Shown here piece by piece: positions 53,089 through 61,009 of a DNA stretch of 64,000 nt (positions are counted from its first letter, which is position 1; every line of letters starts with the position of its first letter). Under the pieces are notes generated by a model. The model saw only the letters and a list, made by a program, of their open reading frames with translations. It did not search any database and was not told the DNA's origin. The stretch lies in NCBI RefSeq assembly GCF_039522365.1, contig NZ_BAAADJ010000021.1:149584-213583 (forward strand). Direction: 5' to 3'. The DNA is from Bacillus carboniphilus. GTDB lineage: Bacteria > Bacillota > Bacilli > Bacillales > JC228. A program made the translations under genes and the position numbers.

Positions 53089-53835
53089 ATGGCAAATGGT
53101 CAAAAAATTTTATTCTTGGGTGTTTACGGAATGGAGGTAGTGGAATGTGGAGGTGCGTTAGCTAAAAACGTTGAAAATGGCGGTCAATCCCATGCAACAA
53201 TTATGTTATGTAGGGAAACAAGTCAACCTCAAGTAAGAAAAGCTGCAGAAATTTTAGGGGTTAACATTTCTTTTCTTAATTTTGAATCGGGTTGTGTTGA
53301 TTTAAGTGCAGAGTCGAAGAAGAAATTAATCAAAGTTATTCGTGAAGTTAAACCCGATATTATTATTACACAGGATCCAGAACATTCATTTCATGATTTA
53401 GATCCAGACAGAAGACCAGCGATGACGTTGCTTTTGGAATCTATCGCACTAGCAAGCCGTGATTATGCCTTGAATGACATGCCTGATCTAGAACCTCATC
53501 CAATTCCAACGATTTATTACATGACACCGCACCACCCGAATACAGTTATTGATATTTCTCAGGTATGGGAGAAAAAAGAAACCGCCATGGATGCATTAGA
53601 AAGCCAAATGGAATTTAGTGGTATGCACTTTGATCGAATGTTAGACGAACAGTCTGCAGAGTTATTATATCCTGGGTTTTCGAAGTTAAATAAATTTGAA
53701 AAAGGGAGGGAAATACACAGAGTATTAGATAAAGCTGTCCATGTATATCATGGTCTAGCAACGCATGGACATTTTGCAATTGCTGAAGCTTATCGTCGAG
53801 AAGGTAACTTTCATTTAGCTGAACTTATAATTTAA
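53089..53835 (+). CDS. PIG-L/LmbE-like protein with altered metal motif
   Basis: 248 residues of PIG-L/LmbE plan: later motifs ITQDPEHSFHDLDPDRRPA and THGHFAIAEAYRREGN fit. But the defining N-terminal PHPDDE zinc motif, expected at residues 10-15, reads GVYGMEVVECGGALA, so His and both Asp are absent. De-N-acetylation (as in BshB of bacillithiol synthesis) is therefore doubtful unless other residues bind metal. First gene of the operon; GAGGAG before ATG 53089. Could act on a dipeptide-like substrate of the transporter. Confidence 0.78.
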   Translation: MANGQKILFLGVYGMEVVECGGALAKNVENGGQSHATIMLCRETSQPQVRKAAEILGVNISFLNFESGCVDLSAESKKKLIKVIREVKPDIIITQDPEHSFHDLDPDRRPAMTLLLESIALASRDYALNDMPDLEPHPIPTIYYMTPHHPNTVIDISQVWEKKETAMDALESQMEFSGMHFDRMLDEQSAELLYPGFSKLNKFEKGREIHRVLDKAVHVYHGLATHGHFAIAEAYRREGNFHLAELII

Positions 53836-53852
53836 AAACAGGGGGAGTTCTT

Positions 53853-55691
53853 TTGGGGAAAAAATTTGTTAGTCTGTTAATTTTTTTACTTGTATTTAAT
53901 TTGTTTAGTGGCTTTGCTACAGCCGAACAACATCCAAAGACTTTAAGAATTGCAATCAATAGTGATGAGAGCACTCTGACCCCATATACTTATCAAACGG
54001 GCTATCCAGGGTTGGAATTAGTTCATTTATTATACGATACCTTGTTCCAGCTAGATGAGAATAATATTCCACAGCCGTGGATGGTAGAAGATTATTCAGT
54101 TAGCGAAGACGGATTAACATATGATTTTACACTATTTAAAGATATTACATGGCAGGATGGAAAGCCATTAACAGCAAATGATGTAAAGTTTACAGTTGAC
54201 TATTTTATACAACATCCAAAATCTCGTTTTACGGTCCCTCTTCAAACTATCAAATCTTTAGAAGTAAAAGATGAATTAAATTTTAGTATTACATTAAATC
54301 AACCAGAACCCAATTTTATGATTCAACCTTTAGCTGATGTTCCAATTTTACCGCAACATATTTGGAGTGAAATAACAAATCCCGATGAGGCAACGAATGC
54401 ATTAGGGAGTGGTCCATATAAACTTGTGGAATATAAAGCTGATCAGTACTACAAATTTGAAGCAAATGAAAATTACTTTAAGGGACAGCCAGCTTCAGAA
54501 GAACTAATACTCCCAATTGTATCTGATACAACAGCAATGTTTACTGCTTTAAAAGCTGGGGAAGTAGATAGTGCTAGTTCTAGTCTTACACCAGAAATTG
54601 TTGGTGAATTTGAATCTAATCCTAATTTAACCGTTGAATCCGGACCAGGGTTTTCAACCACTTTATTTCAAATTAATGCCGAAAGATATCCAATGTCTGA
54701 AAAAGAATTTAGACAAGCAATTGCATATGCTATCGATACTCAATACCTAGTAGATACTGTAATCCTAGGCTATGGTCAAGTTGGTAGCCCAGGTTTCATT
54801 CATCCATCAAGTCCTTTTTATAACTCAGATTTATCATTCAAGCCAGATAAAGAGAAAGCAAAACAACTACTAGCAGAGGCAGGCTTCAAAGATTCAGATG
54901 GTGACGGCTTTATTGAGGGGCAAAACGGAGAAGCAATCGATTTAAGTATCCTAGTTCAATCTGAAAATCCACTGCGTATTCGTACAGCAGAAATAATCTC
55001 TGGATGGTTAAACGACGTGGGAATTAAAGTAACTGCAAAATCTCTTGACTCCGATACTATCATTTCACTTGTATGGCCAGAGTACGATGTAAGTAAAGGA
55101 AGAGATTTTGATTTTACAATGTTTGGTTGGTCTAGTACCGTTCAATTATTCCCAGATCGCTTAATAGATCTTTTCTATTCTGACCCAAGTTTAGGAACTA
55201 TAAATATTGGAGGATATAACAATTCCGAGTTTGATAAGTTAGGGGATGTACTGAAGAGTACAGTTAATGAAGATGAACGAAAAAACATATTTTATGAGAT
55301 GCAAACTCTTGTGGCAGAGGATTTTCCAATTGTAACCCTCTATTATCAAGAAATTGTGAACGCATATAATCCAAGTGTTTATGACGGTTACGTCTTTCAA
55401 TCTGGTAAAGGTATTTTAAATAAACTTTCCTTCGTGTCTGGACAAAAGAGTGAACCTCAAGAAAATCAGGGTGAAAAGGATGGCACAGACACAGATGTAA
55501 ACAAAAATGATACTGATTCTAAGAAGGAAAATAATAACAGTAACTCAGACTCTTCAAATTCAAGTTCTAATAACTCGTCACTTTTTATTCTACTTGGTTT
55601 AATCCTAGTAGTAGTTATTGTCTTTATGTTTTTTAGAAAAAGTACAAAAAAGAATACAGGAAATGATGACTTTGATGAATTCAATGTCTAA
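53853..55691 (+). CDS. Peptide-type ABC substrate-binding protein with C-terminal membrane anchor
   Basis: 612 residues from TTG 53853. Signal peptide (residues 1-25, FSGFATAEQ) without lipobox Cys. Family 5 solute-binding fold: LRIAINSDESTLTPYTYQTG, WMVEDYSVSEDGLTYDFTL, GSGPYKLVEY, FRQAIAYAIDTQYLV. A Ser/Asn/Asp-rich linker of about 50 residues leads to a membrane helix (LFILLGLILVVVIVFMFF) and basic tail. Bacillus relatives are lipoproteins; anchoring by a C-terminal helix resembles archaeal binding proteins. Ligand unknown. Confidence 0.88.
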   Translation: MGKKFVSLLIFLLVFNLFSGFATAEQHPKTLRIAINSDESTLTPYTYQTGYPGLELVHLLYDTLFQLDENNIPQPWMVEDYSVSEDGLTYDFTLFKDITWQDGKPLTANDVKFTVDYFIQHPKSRFTVPLQTIKSLEVKDELNFSITLNQPEPNFMIQPLADVPILPQHIWSEITNPDEATNALGSGPYKLVEYKADQYYKFEANENYFKGQPASEELILPIVSDTTAMFTALKAGEVDSASSSLTPEIVGEFESNPNLTVESGPGFSTTLFQINAERYPMSEKEFRQAIAYAIDTQYLVDTVILGYGQVGSPGFIHPSSPFYNSDLSFKPDKEKAKQLLAEAGFKDSDGDGFIEGQNGEAIDLSILVQSENPLRIRTAEIISGWLNDVGIKVTAKSLDSDTIISLVWPEYDVSKGRDFDFTMFGWSSTVQLFPDRLIDLFYSDPSLGTINIGGYNNSEFDKLGDVLKSTVNEDERKNIFYEMQTLVAEDFPIVTLYYQEIVNAYNPSVYDGYVFQSGKGILNKLSFVSGQKSEPQENQGEKDGTDTDVNKNDTDSKKENNNSNSDSSNSSSNNSSLFILLGLILVVVIVFMFFRKSTKKNTGNDDFDEFNV

Positions 55692-55727
55692 TTTAATGAT
55701 ATTTCTCAGTACTTAATTAAATGTAAA

Positions 55728-55754
55728 GGGATGACACAAAATTTGGGTCATCCC
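55728..55754 (+). other. Hairpin between binding protein and permease genes
   Basis: GGGATGAC (55728-55735) pairs with GTCATCCC (55747-55754), with inner CAAA/TTTG. Lies 37 bases after the SBP stop; as at 15138 it may protect the SBP message. It also argues that the permease starts later. Confidence 0.6.
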
Positions 55755-55796
55755 TCCTTCATTCAAAAATCGTATCAATCTATAAGGAGGCGCCCC

Positions 55797-56774
55797 ATGG
55801 GGAAATTCTTTGCTGGTAAGTTTGCTCAATATGCCATTGTTATTTTCTTGATGCTCACCTTGAATTTTCTATTGCCAAGGTTGATGCCCGGAAACCCATT
55901 AGTGTATCTCGCTGGAGAAGATGTTGGGTTTATGTCGAGTGCCGAAAAGGAAGCCATCTTAGATGAGCATGGTCTTAATGACCCAATATGGACACAATAT
56001 ATGACTTACGTAAAAAATGTTTTTACTGGTGATTTTGGATTTTCTTATCAGCAAAAAAGACCGATTTCTGAACTACTAATGGAACGATTGCCTTGGACGA
56101 TGCTATTAACTGGACTAGGTTTAATTATTTCTACCATTATTGGTGTCATGTTTGGAGCATTGTCTGCATGGAAAAGAGGAACAAGGACGGATGCAAATCT
56201 TTTAACAGCTTTCATGTTCTTAAGTTCAATGCCATCTTTTTGGATTGGAATGATTCTCGTATCCATTTTTTCTGCACAGCTTGGGTGGTTCCCTGTCTTT
56301 GGTGCTGAAAGTGCATGGTCCAACTTAACAGGCTTTGATAGATTTGTAGATATTATGAAACACTTAGCGTTGCCATTAACGACTTTAGTCCTTATATCTG
56401 TAACGAGCACCTTTATGATCATGAGGTATTCTATGTTGAATGTATTAGGCGAGGATTACATTATGATGGCAAAAGCTAAGGGTGTAAAGGAAAAGGTTAT
56501 TAAATATAAACATGCCATGCGAAATGCACTTTTACCTGTAGCGACTGTTTTTATGCTCAGTTTAGGATTTATGTTAGGTGGAGCTACTGTTATTGAAACG
56601 GTATTCGCTTATCCGGGTGTAGGAAGATTGATGTTCGAGTCTGTTCTAAGTAGGGATTACCCACTGATACAAGCGACATTTTTAATCATTACTTTTAGCG
56701 TTGTTATTGCAAATTTACTAGCTGATATTATTTATCCACTCTTAGATCCGAAGGTGGGGAAGCATAATGGATAA
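55797..56774 (+). CDS. Dipeptide/nickel-type ABC permease (DppB-like)
   Basis: 325 residues from ATG 55797 (AAGGAGG six bases ahead; codons from 55731 overlap the hairpin). Six membrane segments; LLPRLMPGNPLVYL and the EAA-like loop MMAKAKGVKEKVIKYKHAMR. Overlaps the next gene by eight bases. Confidence 0.92.
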   Translation: MGKFFAGKFAQYAIVIFLMLTLNFLLPRLMPGNPLVYLAGEDVGFMSSAEKEAILDEHGLNDPIWTQYMTYVKNVFTGDFGFSYQQKRPISELLMERLPWTMLLTGLGLIISTIIGVMFGALSAWKRGTRTDANLLTAFMFLSSMPSFWIGMILVSIFSAQLGWFPVFGAESAWSNLTGFDRFVDIMKHLALPLTTLVLISVTSTFMIMRYSMLNVLGEDYIMMAKAKGVKEKVIKYKHAMRNALLPVATVFMLSLGFMLGGATVIETVFAYPGVGRLMFESVLSRDYPLIQATFLIITFSVVIANLLADIIYPLLDPKVGKHNG

Positions 56775-57624
56775 GCAAAAGCTAAAGCGTTATTGGAGAA
56801 TAATGACCTCAAATAATCTTGGAATGATCGGACTAGGTATATTGGTAGTATTCCTACTCATCGCCATTTTTGCACCAGTCATTGCCCCATTTGATCCTAC
56901 TGAGAGAGTAGGGCAACCATTTATGAAACCGAATGGGGAATTCTTGTTGGGGACCAATGATGTTGGTCAGGACATATTAAGTGAATTATTATACGGAACA
57001 CGGGTCTCATTATTAATAGGGGTAATTGCTGCACTCATTTCTATTGTTTTGGGCTGTTTAGTTGGGGTTATTGCCGGTTATTACGGTGGAAAAGTAGATT
57101 CCTTATTGATGAGATTGGTAGATTTAGTACTAGTAATTCCTTTTCTTCCGTTGATGATTTTACTTGCGGCCTTTATTGGACCGAGCTTTTGGAACATTAT
57201 TCTCGTTATTAGTTTAATTTCTTGGGCGAGCCCAGCGAGAGTAGTCCGTTCGCAAGTATTAACTTTAAAAACAAAAGGGTATGTGGAAGCGGCCAAATCG
57301 ATAGGAACTGATATTAGAGTGATTTTGTTCCAGCACATTTTACCAGGGGTTATCCCTATCGCGCTCTCTCAATTTGTTTTAGCAGCTAGTCATGCCATCT
57401 TAATTGAGGCATCACTAAGTTTCTTAGGATTAGGAGATCCTTTCACCAAAAGCTGGGGTACGATTTTATATTACGCCCAAGCAAGAGGTGCCTTTTTAAC
57501 AGATGCCTGGGTGTGGTGGATACTCCCGCCAGGTTTACTCATTACTACACTGGTAATTGGGTTTGCTTTTACGGGCTACTCGTTAGAAGAAATATTAAAT
57601 CCACGTTTAAGAAAGGAGAGGTAA
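56767..57624 (+). CDS. Dipeptide/nickel-type ABC permease (DppC-like)
   Basis: 285 residues. N-terminal helix, then the DppC signature FDPTERVGQPFMKPNGEFLLGTNDVGQDI, six membrane segments and loop EAAKSIGTDIRVILFQHILP. Starts inside the end of dppB-like gene, showing coupling. Confidence 0.92.
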   Translation: MDKQKLKRYWRIMTSNNLGMIGLGILVVFLLIAIFAPVIAPFDPTERVGQPFMKPNGEFLLGTNDVGQDILSELLYGTRVSLLIGVIAALISIVLGCLVGVIAGYYGGKVDSLLMRLVDLVLVIPFLPLMILLAAFIGPSFWNIILVISLISWASPARVVRSQVLTLKTKGYVEAAKSIGTDIRVILFQHILPGVIPIALSQFVLAASHAILIEASLSFLGLGDPFTKSWGTILYYAQARGAFLTDAWVWWILPPGLLITTLVIGFAFTGYSLEEILNPRLRKER

Positions 57625-57628
57625 AGAG

Positions 57629-58597
57629 ATGGGAACTGTATTATCAGTAGAAAAACTATCAACCTATTTTAAAACAGATAAAGGAATTGCCAAAGCTGTG
57701 GAAGACGTCTCCTTTACTGTAAACGAGGGTGAAATGCTTGGGTTGATTGGGGAATCAGGTTGTGGCAAAACAACCGTAGCCCAATCCATCTTACGGTTAA
57801 TTGAGTATCCGGGTAAAGTAGTTAAAGGAAGTGTGCACCTGAACGGTAAAGATCTTCTTAAGGCATCTAATTCAGAATTATCTAAGTTAAGATGGAAGGA
57901 TATATCCGTCATCCCTCAAAGTGCAATGAACGCTTTAAACCCAATCTATACAATTGGGGATCAAATAATAGAAGCCATCTTACTCCATGAAGATGTAACG
58001 AAAAAAGAAGCTATTAAACGTACCAAAAACTTACTTGAGATGGTAGGTATCGATGGTGATAGATGGAAGAGCTACCCACATGAATTTAGTGGTGGGATGA
58101 AACAGAGGGTTGCAATTGCTATGGCATTAGCTTGTAATCCAAAGGTCATTATATCTGATGAGTCCACGACTGGACTAGATGTCCTAACCCAGGCTCAAGT
58201 TATTGCTTTATTAAAAGACCTTCAAAGGAAAATGAATTTAGCCGTTATTATTATTTCACATGATTTACCGATGGTGACAGCCATATGCGATCGAATTGCC
58301 ATTATGTATGCGGGAAAAATTGTTGAGTGGGCAAATACAGATCAAATACTAAAAGATGCAAGACATCCTTATGCTAAAGCATTGTTAAATGCGACTCCTG
58401 ATTTATCGGATATTGGTAGAAAAGTACAATCAATCCCGGGGAGTGTACCCAACTTAGTAAATCCTCCTAAAGGGTGTAGATTTCACTCAAGATGCCCTTA
58501 TGTGATGGAGAGCTGCTCGCAAATAGTACCTGAGTTATTAGAAGTTAGCCCTGGCCATTATACTGCCTGCTTACTGGAGGAGATTCGTCATGGATAA
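57629..58597 (+). CDS. Oligopeptide/dipeptide ABC ATP-binding protein (DppD-like)
   Basis: 322 residues. Walker A GESGCGKTTVAQS, signature FSGGMKQRVAIAMAL, Walker B PKVIISDESTTGLDV, H-loop SHDLPMV. The C-terminal Cys cluster CRFHSRCPYVMESCSQ is typical of the family. Overlaps the next gene by eight bases. In Walker B the usual Asp-Glu-Pro is DES, which is minor. Confidence 0.93.
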   Translation: MGTVLSVEKLSTYFKTDKGIAKAVEDVSFTVNEGEMLGLIGESGCGKTTVAQSILRLIEYPGKVVKGSVHLNGKDLLKASNSELSKLRWKDISVIPQSAMNALNPIYTIGDQIIEAILLHEDVTKKEAIKRTKNLLEMVGIDGDRWKSYPHEFSGGMKQRVAIAMALACNPKVIISDESTTGLDVLTQAQVIALLKDLQRKMNLAVIIISHDLPMVTAICDRIAIMYAGKIVEWANTDQILKDARHPYAKALLNATPDLSDIGRKVQSIPGSVPNLVNPPKGCRFHSRCPYVMESCSQIVPELLEVSPGHYTACLLEEIRHG

Positions 58598-59594
58598 ACA
58601 GGTATTAGTCAAAATTAAGAATTTGAAAAAACAATTTATTAAAAAGACTGGACCTTTTTTTAATCGAAAGGTTCAAGAGGTATATGCCGTAAATAATGTA
58701 AACCTTGAAATTATGAAAGGTGAAATATTAGGGATTATTGGTGAAAGTGGATGCGGAAAAACGACTACTGCAAGAATGTTAATGAGGTTAATGAAAGAAA
58801 CAAGTGGTGAAATTTGGTTTGAAGATCAAGATCTTTGCCAATTATCAGAGTCCCAGACAAGGAAAGTACGGAAAAAAATGCAAATGATTTTTCAGGATCC
58901 TTACGATACGTTGAATCCTGGTATGCGAATCTTAGATATTTTAATGGAACCACTTAATGCTCATGAAAAAGAGGTGTCTTACCAACAAAGAATAGAAAAA
59001 GTAAAGCAAACGATAGAATCAATTGACTTAAAACCAGCTGAAGATTTTATGTATCGGTATCCACACCAATTGAGTGGTGGACAAAGACAAAGGATAGCCA
59101 TCGCCCGGGCGGTTATATTAGAGCCTCTATTTATCGCAGCCGATGAGCCAACTTCTATGTTAGATGTGTCCGTGCGTGCGGGAATTTTAAACTTACTACT
59201 AGAATTAAGAAAAAAGATGGGGCTAACGATGATGTTTATCACTCACGATTTATCAACTGCTAGCTATATGTGTGATAGAATTGCAGTTATGTATCAGGGA
59301 AGAATTGTAGAAAGTGGACCTACAAAGAAAATTATACAATCTCCAACTCATCCATATACGAAGGCACTAGTGTCTGTTGTGAAGGATTTAAACTATTTTA
59401 TTGCGAACCGTGAAAACATTATCCTCGATGGAGAGGTAGATGCCACCCGAAAACAAGTCGGCTGTCCATTTGTATCAAGATGTCCACATCAAGAAAGTAA
59501 GTGCCATACGGTTGAGCCAAAACTCGAGTCTCTTGGCCAAGGTCATCTTGTTTCATGTCATTGTCATTCTGATATAATGGAAAAAACATCATAG
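58590..59594 (+). CDS. Oligopeptide/dipeptide ABC ATP-binding protein (DppF-like)
   Basis: 334 residues. Walker A GESGCGKTTTARM, signature LSGGQRQRIAIARAV, Walker B PLFIAADEPTSMLDV, H-loop THDLSTA. C-terminal Cys pattern CPFVSRCPHQESKC as in OppF/DppF. Pairs with the DppD-like ATPase. Confidence 0.93.
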   Translation: MDKQVLVKIKNLKKQFIKKTGPFFNRKVQEVYAVNNVNLEIMKGEILGIIGESGCGKTTTARMLMRLMKETSGEIWFEDQDLCQLSESQTRKVRKKMQMIFQDPYDTLNPGMRILDILMEPLNAHEKEVSYQQRIEKVKQTIESIDLKPAEDFMYRYPHQLSGGQRQRIAIARAVILEPLFIAADEPTSMLDVSVRAGILNLLLELRKKMGLTMMFITHDLSTASYMCDRIAVMYQGRIVESGPTKKIIQSPTHPYTKALVSVVKDLNYFIANRENIILDGEVDATRKQVGCPFVSRCPHQESKCHTVEPKLESLGQGHLVSCHCHSDIMEKTS

Positions 59595-59611
59595 ATTAAG
59601 GAGACAAGGTA

Positions 59612-60238
59612 ATGGAAGAAGTAAAAAAGATTAAGATTGCTGTAAATGGTGGGATTAGCTTTGGAGCGAAGCTAAATGCTAAACAAATGATTACTATAGC
59701 AAAATATATGAACGAAGAGGATGAACTAGAGCTAACGACCTTCCAACAGCTATATTTAGAAATACCAGAGGATCAAAAAGATGAGATTATTAGAGAACTA
59801 GAAGGTGTTGGCTTAAGGTGTTATCCTGTTGGAAATTATGTTAAGAGTCTACGCACCTGCAACTTTTGTAAAGGGGAAGAAGCAGAAGGAATGCCTGTGG
59901 CAAAAGAATTAAACGAACGGGTAGCCGGAAAGGACGTCCCCTTTACTTTAAAAATCGCATACACAGGTTGTCCAATAGGCTGTGGGGAACCTTTAATAAA
60001 TGATATCGGTGTAATGAAGATTAAAGACGGATTCAATTTATACGCAGGTGGTAAATCCAAAGGAAAAGATGCACAAGTGGGCACATTATTATTTGAAAAT
60101 TTAGAACCACATGACCTTTATCAAAAAGTTGAGAAGCTAATAGACCTATACGCAGCGAACGGAAAGAAGAGAGAAACGGTACTTAAGTTTATTAACAGGT
60201 TTGGTAAAGATCAGATTTTAGAACAATTAAGCCAATAA
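59612..60238 (+). CDS. Half-size nitrite/sulfite reductase-like protein
   Basis: 208 residues from ATG 59612 behind AGGAGA. Begins with a ferredoxin-like half-domain (ISFGAKLNAKQMITIAKYM), followed by the 4Fe-4S/siroheme region: CNFC (Cys 83, 86) and GCPIGCGE (Cys 120, 124). Full nitrite or sulfite reductases have two such halves (about 500 residues). This short type may bind a cluster and perhaps siroheme but its reaction is not known. Co-directional with the Dpp-type genes, 17 bases behind; it may process what the transporter brings in. Confidence 0.82.
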   Translation: MEEVKKIKIAVNGGISFGAKLNAKQMITIAKYMNEEDELELTTFQQLYLEIPEDQKDEIIRELEGVGLRCYPVGNYVKSLRTCNFCKGEEAEGMPVAKELNERVAGKDVPFTLKIAYTGCPIGCGEPLINDIGVMKIKDGFNLYAGGKSKGKDAQVGTLLFENLEPHDLYQKVEKLIDLYAANGKKRETVLKFINRFGKDQILEQLSQ

Positions 60239-60311
60239 TATAGGCTTGTAAGGGTTTTTATTTGAAAAAATTGGATATATCATTTATTTTTAATTTATTG
60301 AGAAAAAATGT

Positions 60312-60341
60312 TTGACATACCCTACTGGGGTATCATATAGT
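60312..60341 (+). promoter_or_regulatory. csoR-copZ-copA promoter with CsoR operator
   Basis: TTGACA (60312-60317), TATAGT (60336-60341, 18-base spacer). The spacer holds ATACCCTACTGGGGTAT (60317-60333), the standard Cu(I)-CsoR operator form. Confidence 0.85.
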
Positions 60342-60361
60342 GTAATCAAGGAGGTGCTGCA

Positions 60362-60709
60362 ATGGCGGTTAACCCACCGAATGACAATATTGTTCCAATT
60401 GATGATAGTTGCTGTTCTACAACTAGCGAGAGAAAAAGCCATCATTCAGATAAAGTAAAAAGTAATCTTGTTTCTAGATTAAATCGAATTGAAGGTCAGA
60501 TTCGTGGTATTAAAGGTTTAATTGAGAAAGATACCTATTGTGATGATGTCATTACACAAATCTCTGCCACCCAATCGGCTCTCAATAGTGTAGCTAAAAT
60601 TTTACTTGATGGGCACCTTAGAAGTTGTGTAGTTGAACGTATTCAGGATGGAGATGACGAGGTTCTAGATGAACTACTTACGACCATCCATAAATTGATG
60701 AAAAAATAG
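60362..60709 (+). CDS. csoR: Copper-sensing repressor CsoR
   Basis: 115 residues with a 30-residue N-terminal tail containing CC and HH. Copper ligands follow the C-H-C rule: Cys in DTYCDDVITQISATQ, His and Cys in LLDGHLRSCVV. Binds Cu+ and releases the operator at 60317 (and probably 60978). GGAGGTG before ATG 60362. First of the csoR-copZ-copA cluster. Confidence 0.93.
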   Translation: MAVNPPNDNIVPIDDSCCSTTSERKSHHSDKVKSNLVSRLNRIEGQIRGIKGLIEKDTYCDDVITQISATQSALNSVAKILLDGHLRSCVVERIQDGDDEVLDELLTTIHKLMKK

Positions 60710-60720
60710 GAGTGACGATA

Positions 60721-60927
60721 ATGGAAAAAGTAACACTAAACGTACAAGGAATGTCTTGTGGACATTGTGTGAAAGCAATTGAAGGAAGCGTTGGCGAAAT
60801 GGCTGGAGTGAAAGAGGTTAAAGTATCTCTTGAAGACGCTACAGTTGATGTGGAATTTAACCCAAGTGAAGTTTCTTTAGATGCAATTAAGGAAACGATT
60901 GATGAAGAAGGATACGAAGTCCAATAA
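60721..60927 (+). CDS. copZ: Copper chaperone CopZ
   Basis: 68 residues from ATG 60721 (AGGAG at 60708-60712; GTG 60712 overlaps it). A single HMA fold with the Cu(I) motif GMSCGHC at residues 10-16. Delivers copper to the N-terminal domains of CopA. Confidence 0.95.
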   Translation: MEKVTLNVQGMSCGHCVKAIEGSVGEMAGVKEVKVSLEDATVDVEFNPSEVSLDAIKETIDEEGYEVQ

Positions 60928-60977
60928 ATAATAAGGAGAAACCGTGCTGTTTAGCACGCTTTCTTTTGAAATAAAAT

Positions 60978-60994
60978 ATACCCCATATAGGTAT
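60978..60994 (+). promoter_or_regulatory. Second CsoR operator before copA
   Basis: ATACCCCATATAGGTAT (60978-60994), 16 bases before the copA ATG. Gives copA separate control in addition to read-through from csoR. Confidence 0.7.
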
Positions 60995-61009
60995 AAGGAG
61001 TTTTTGATC

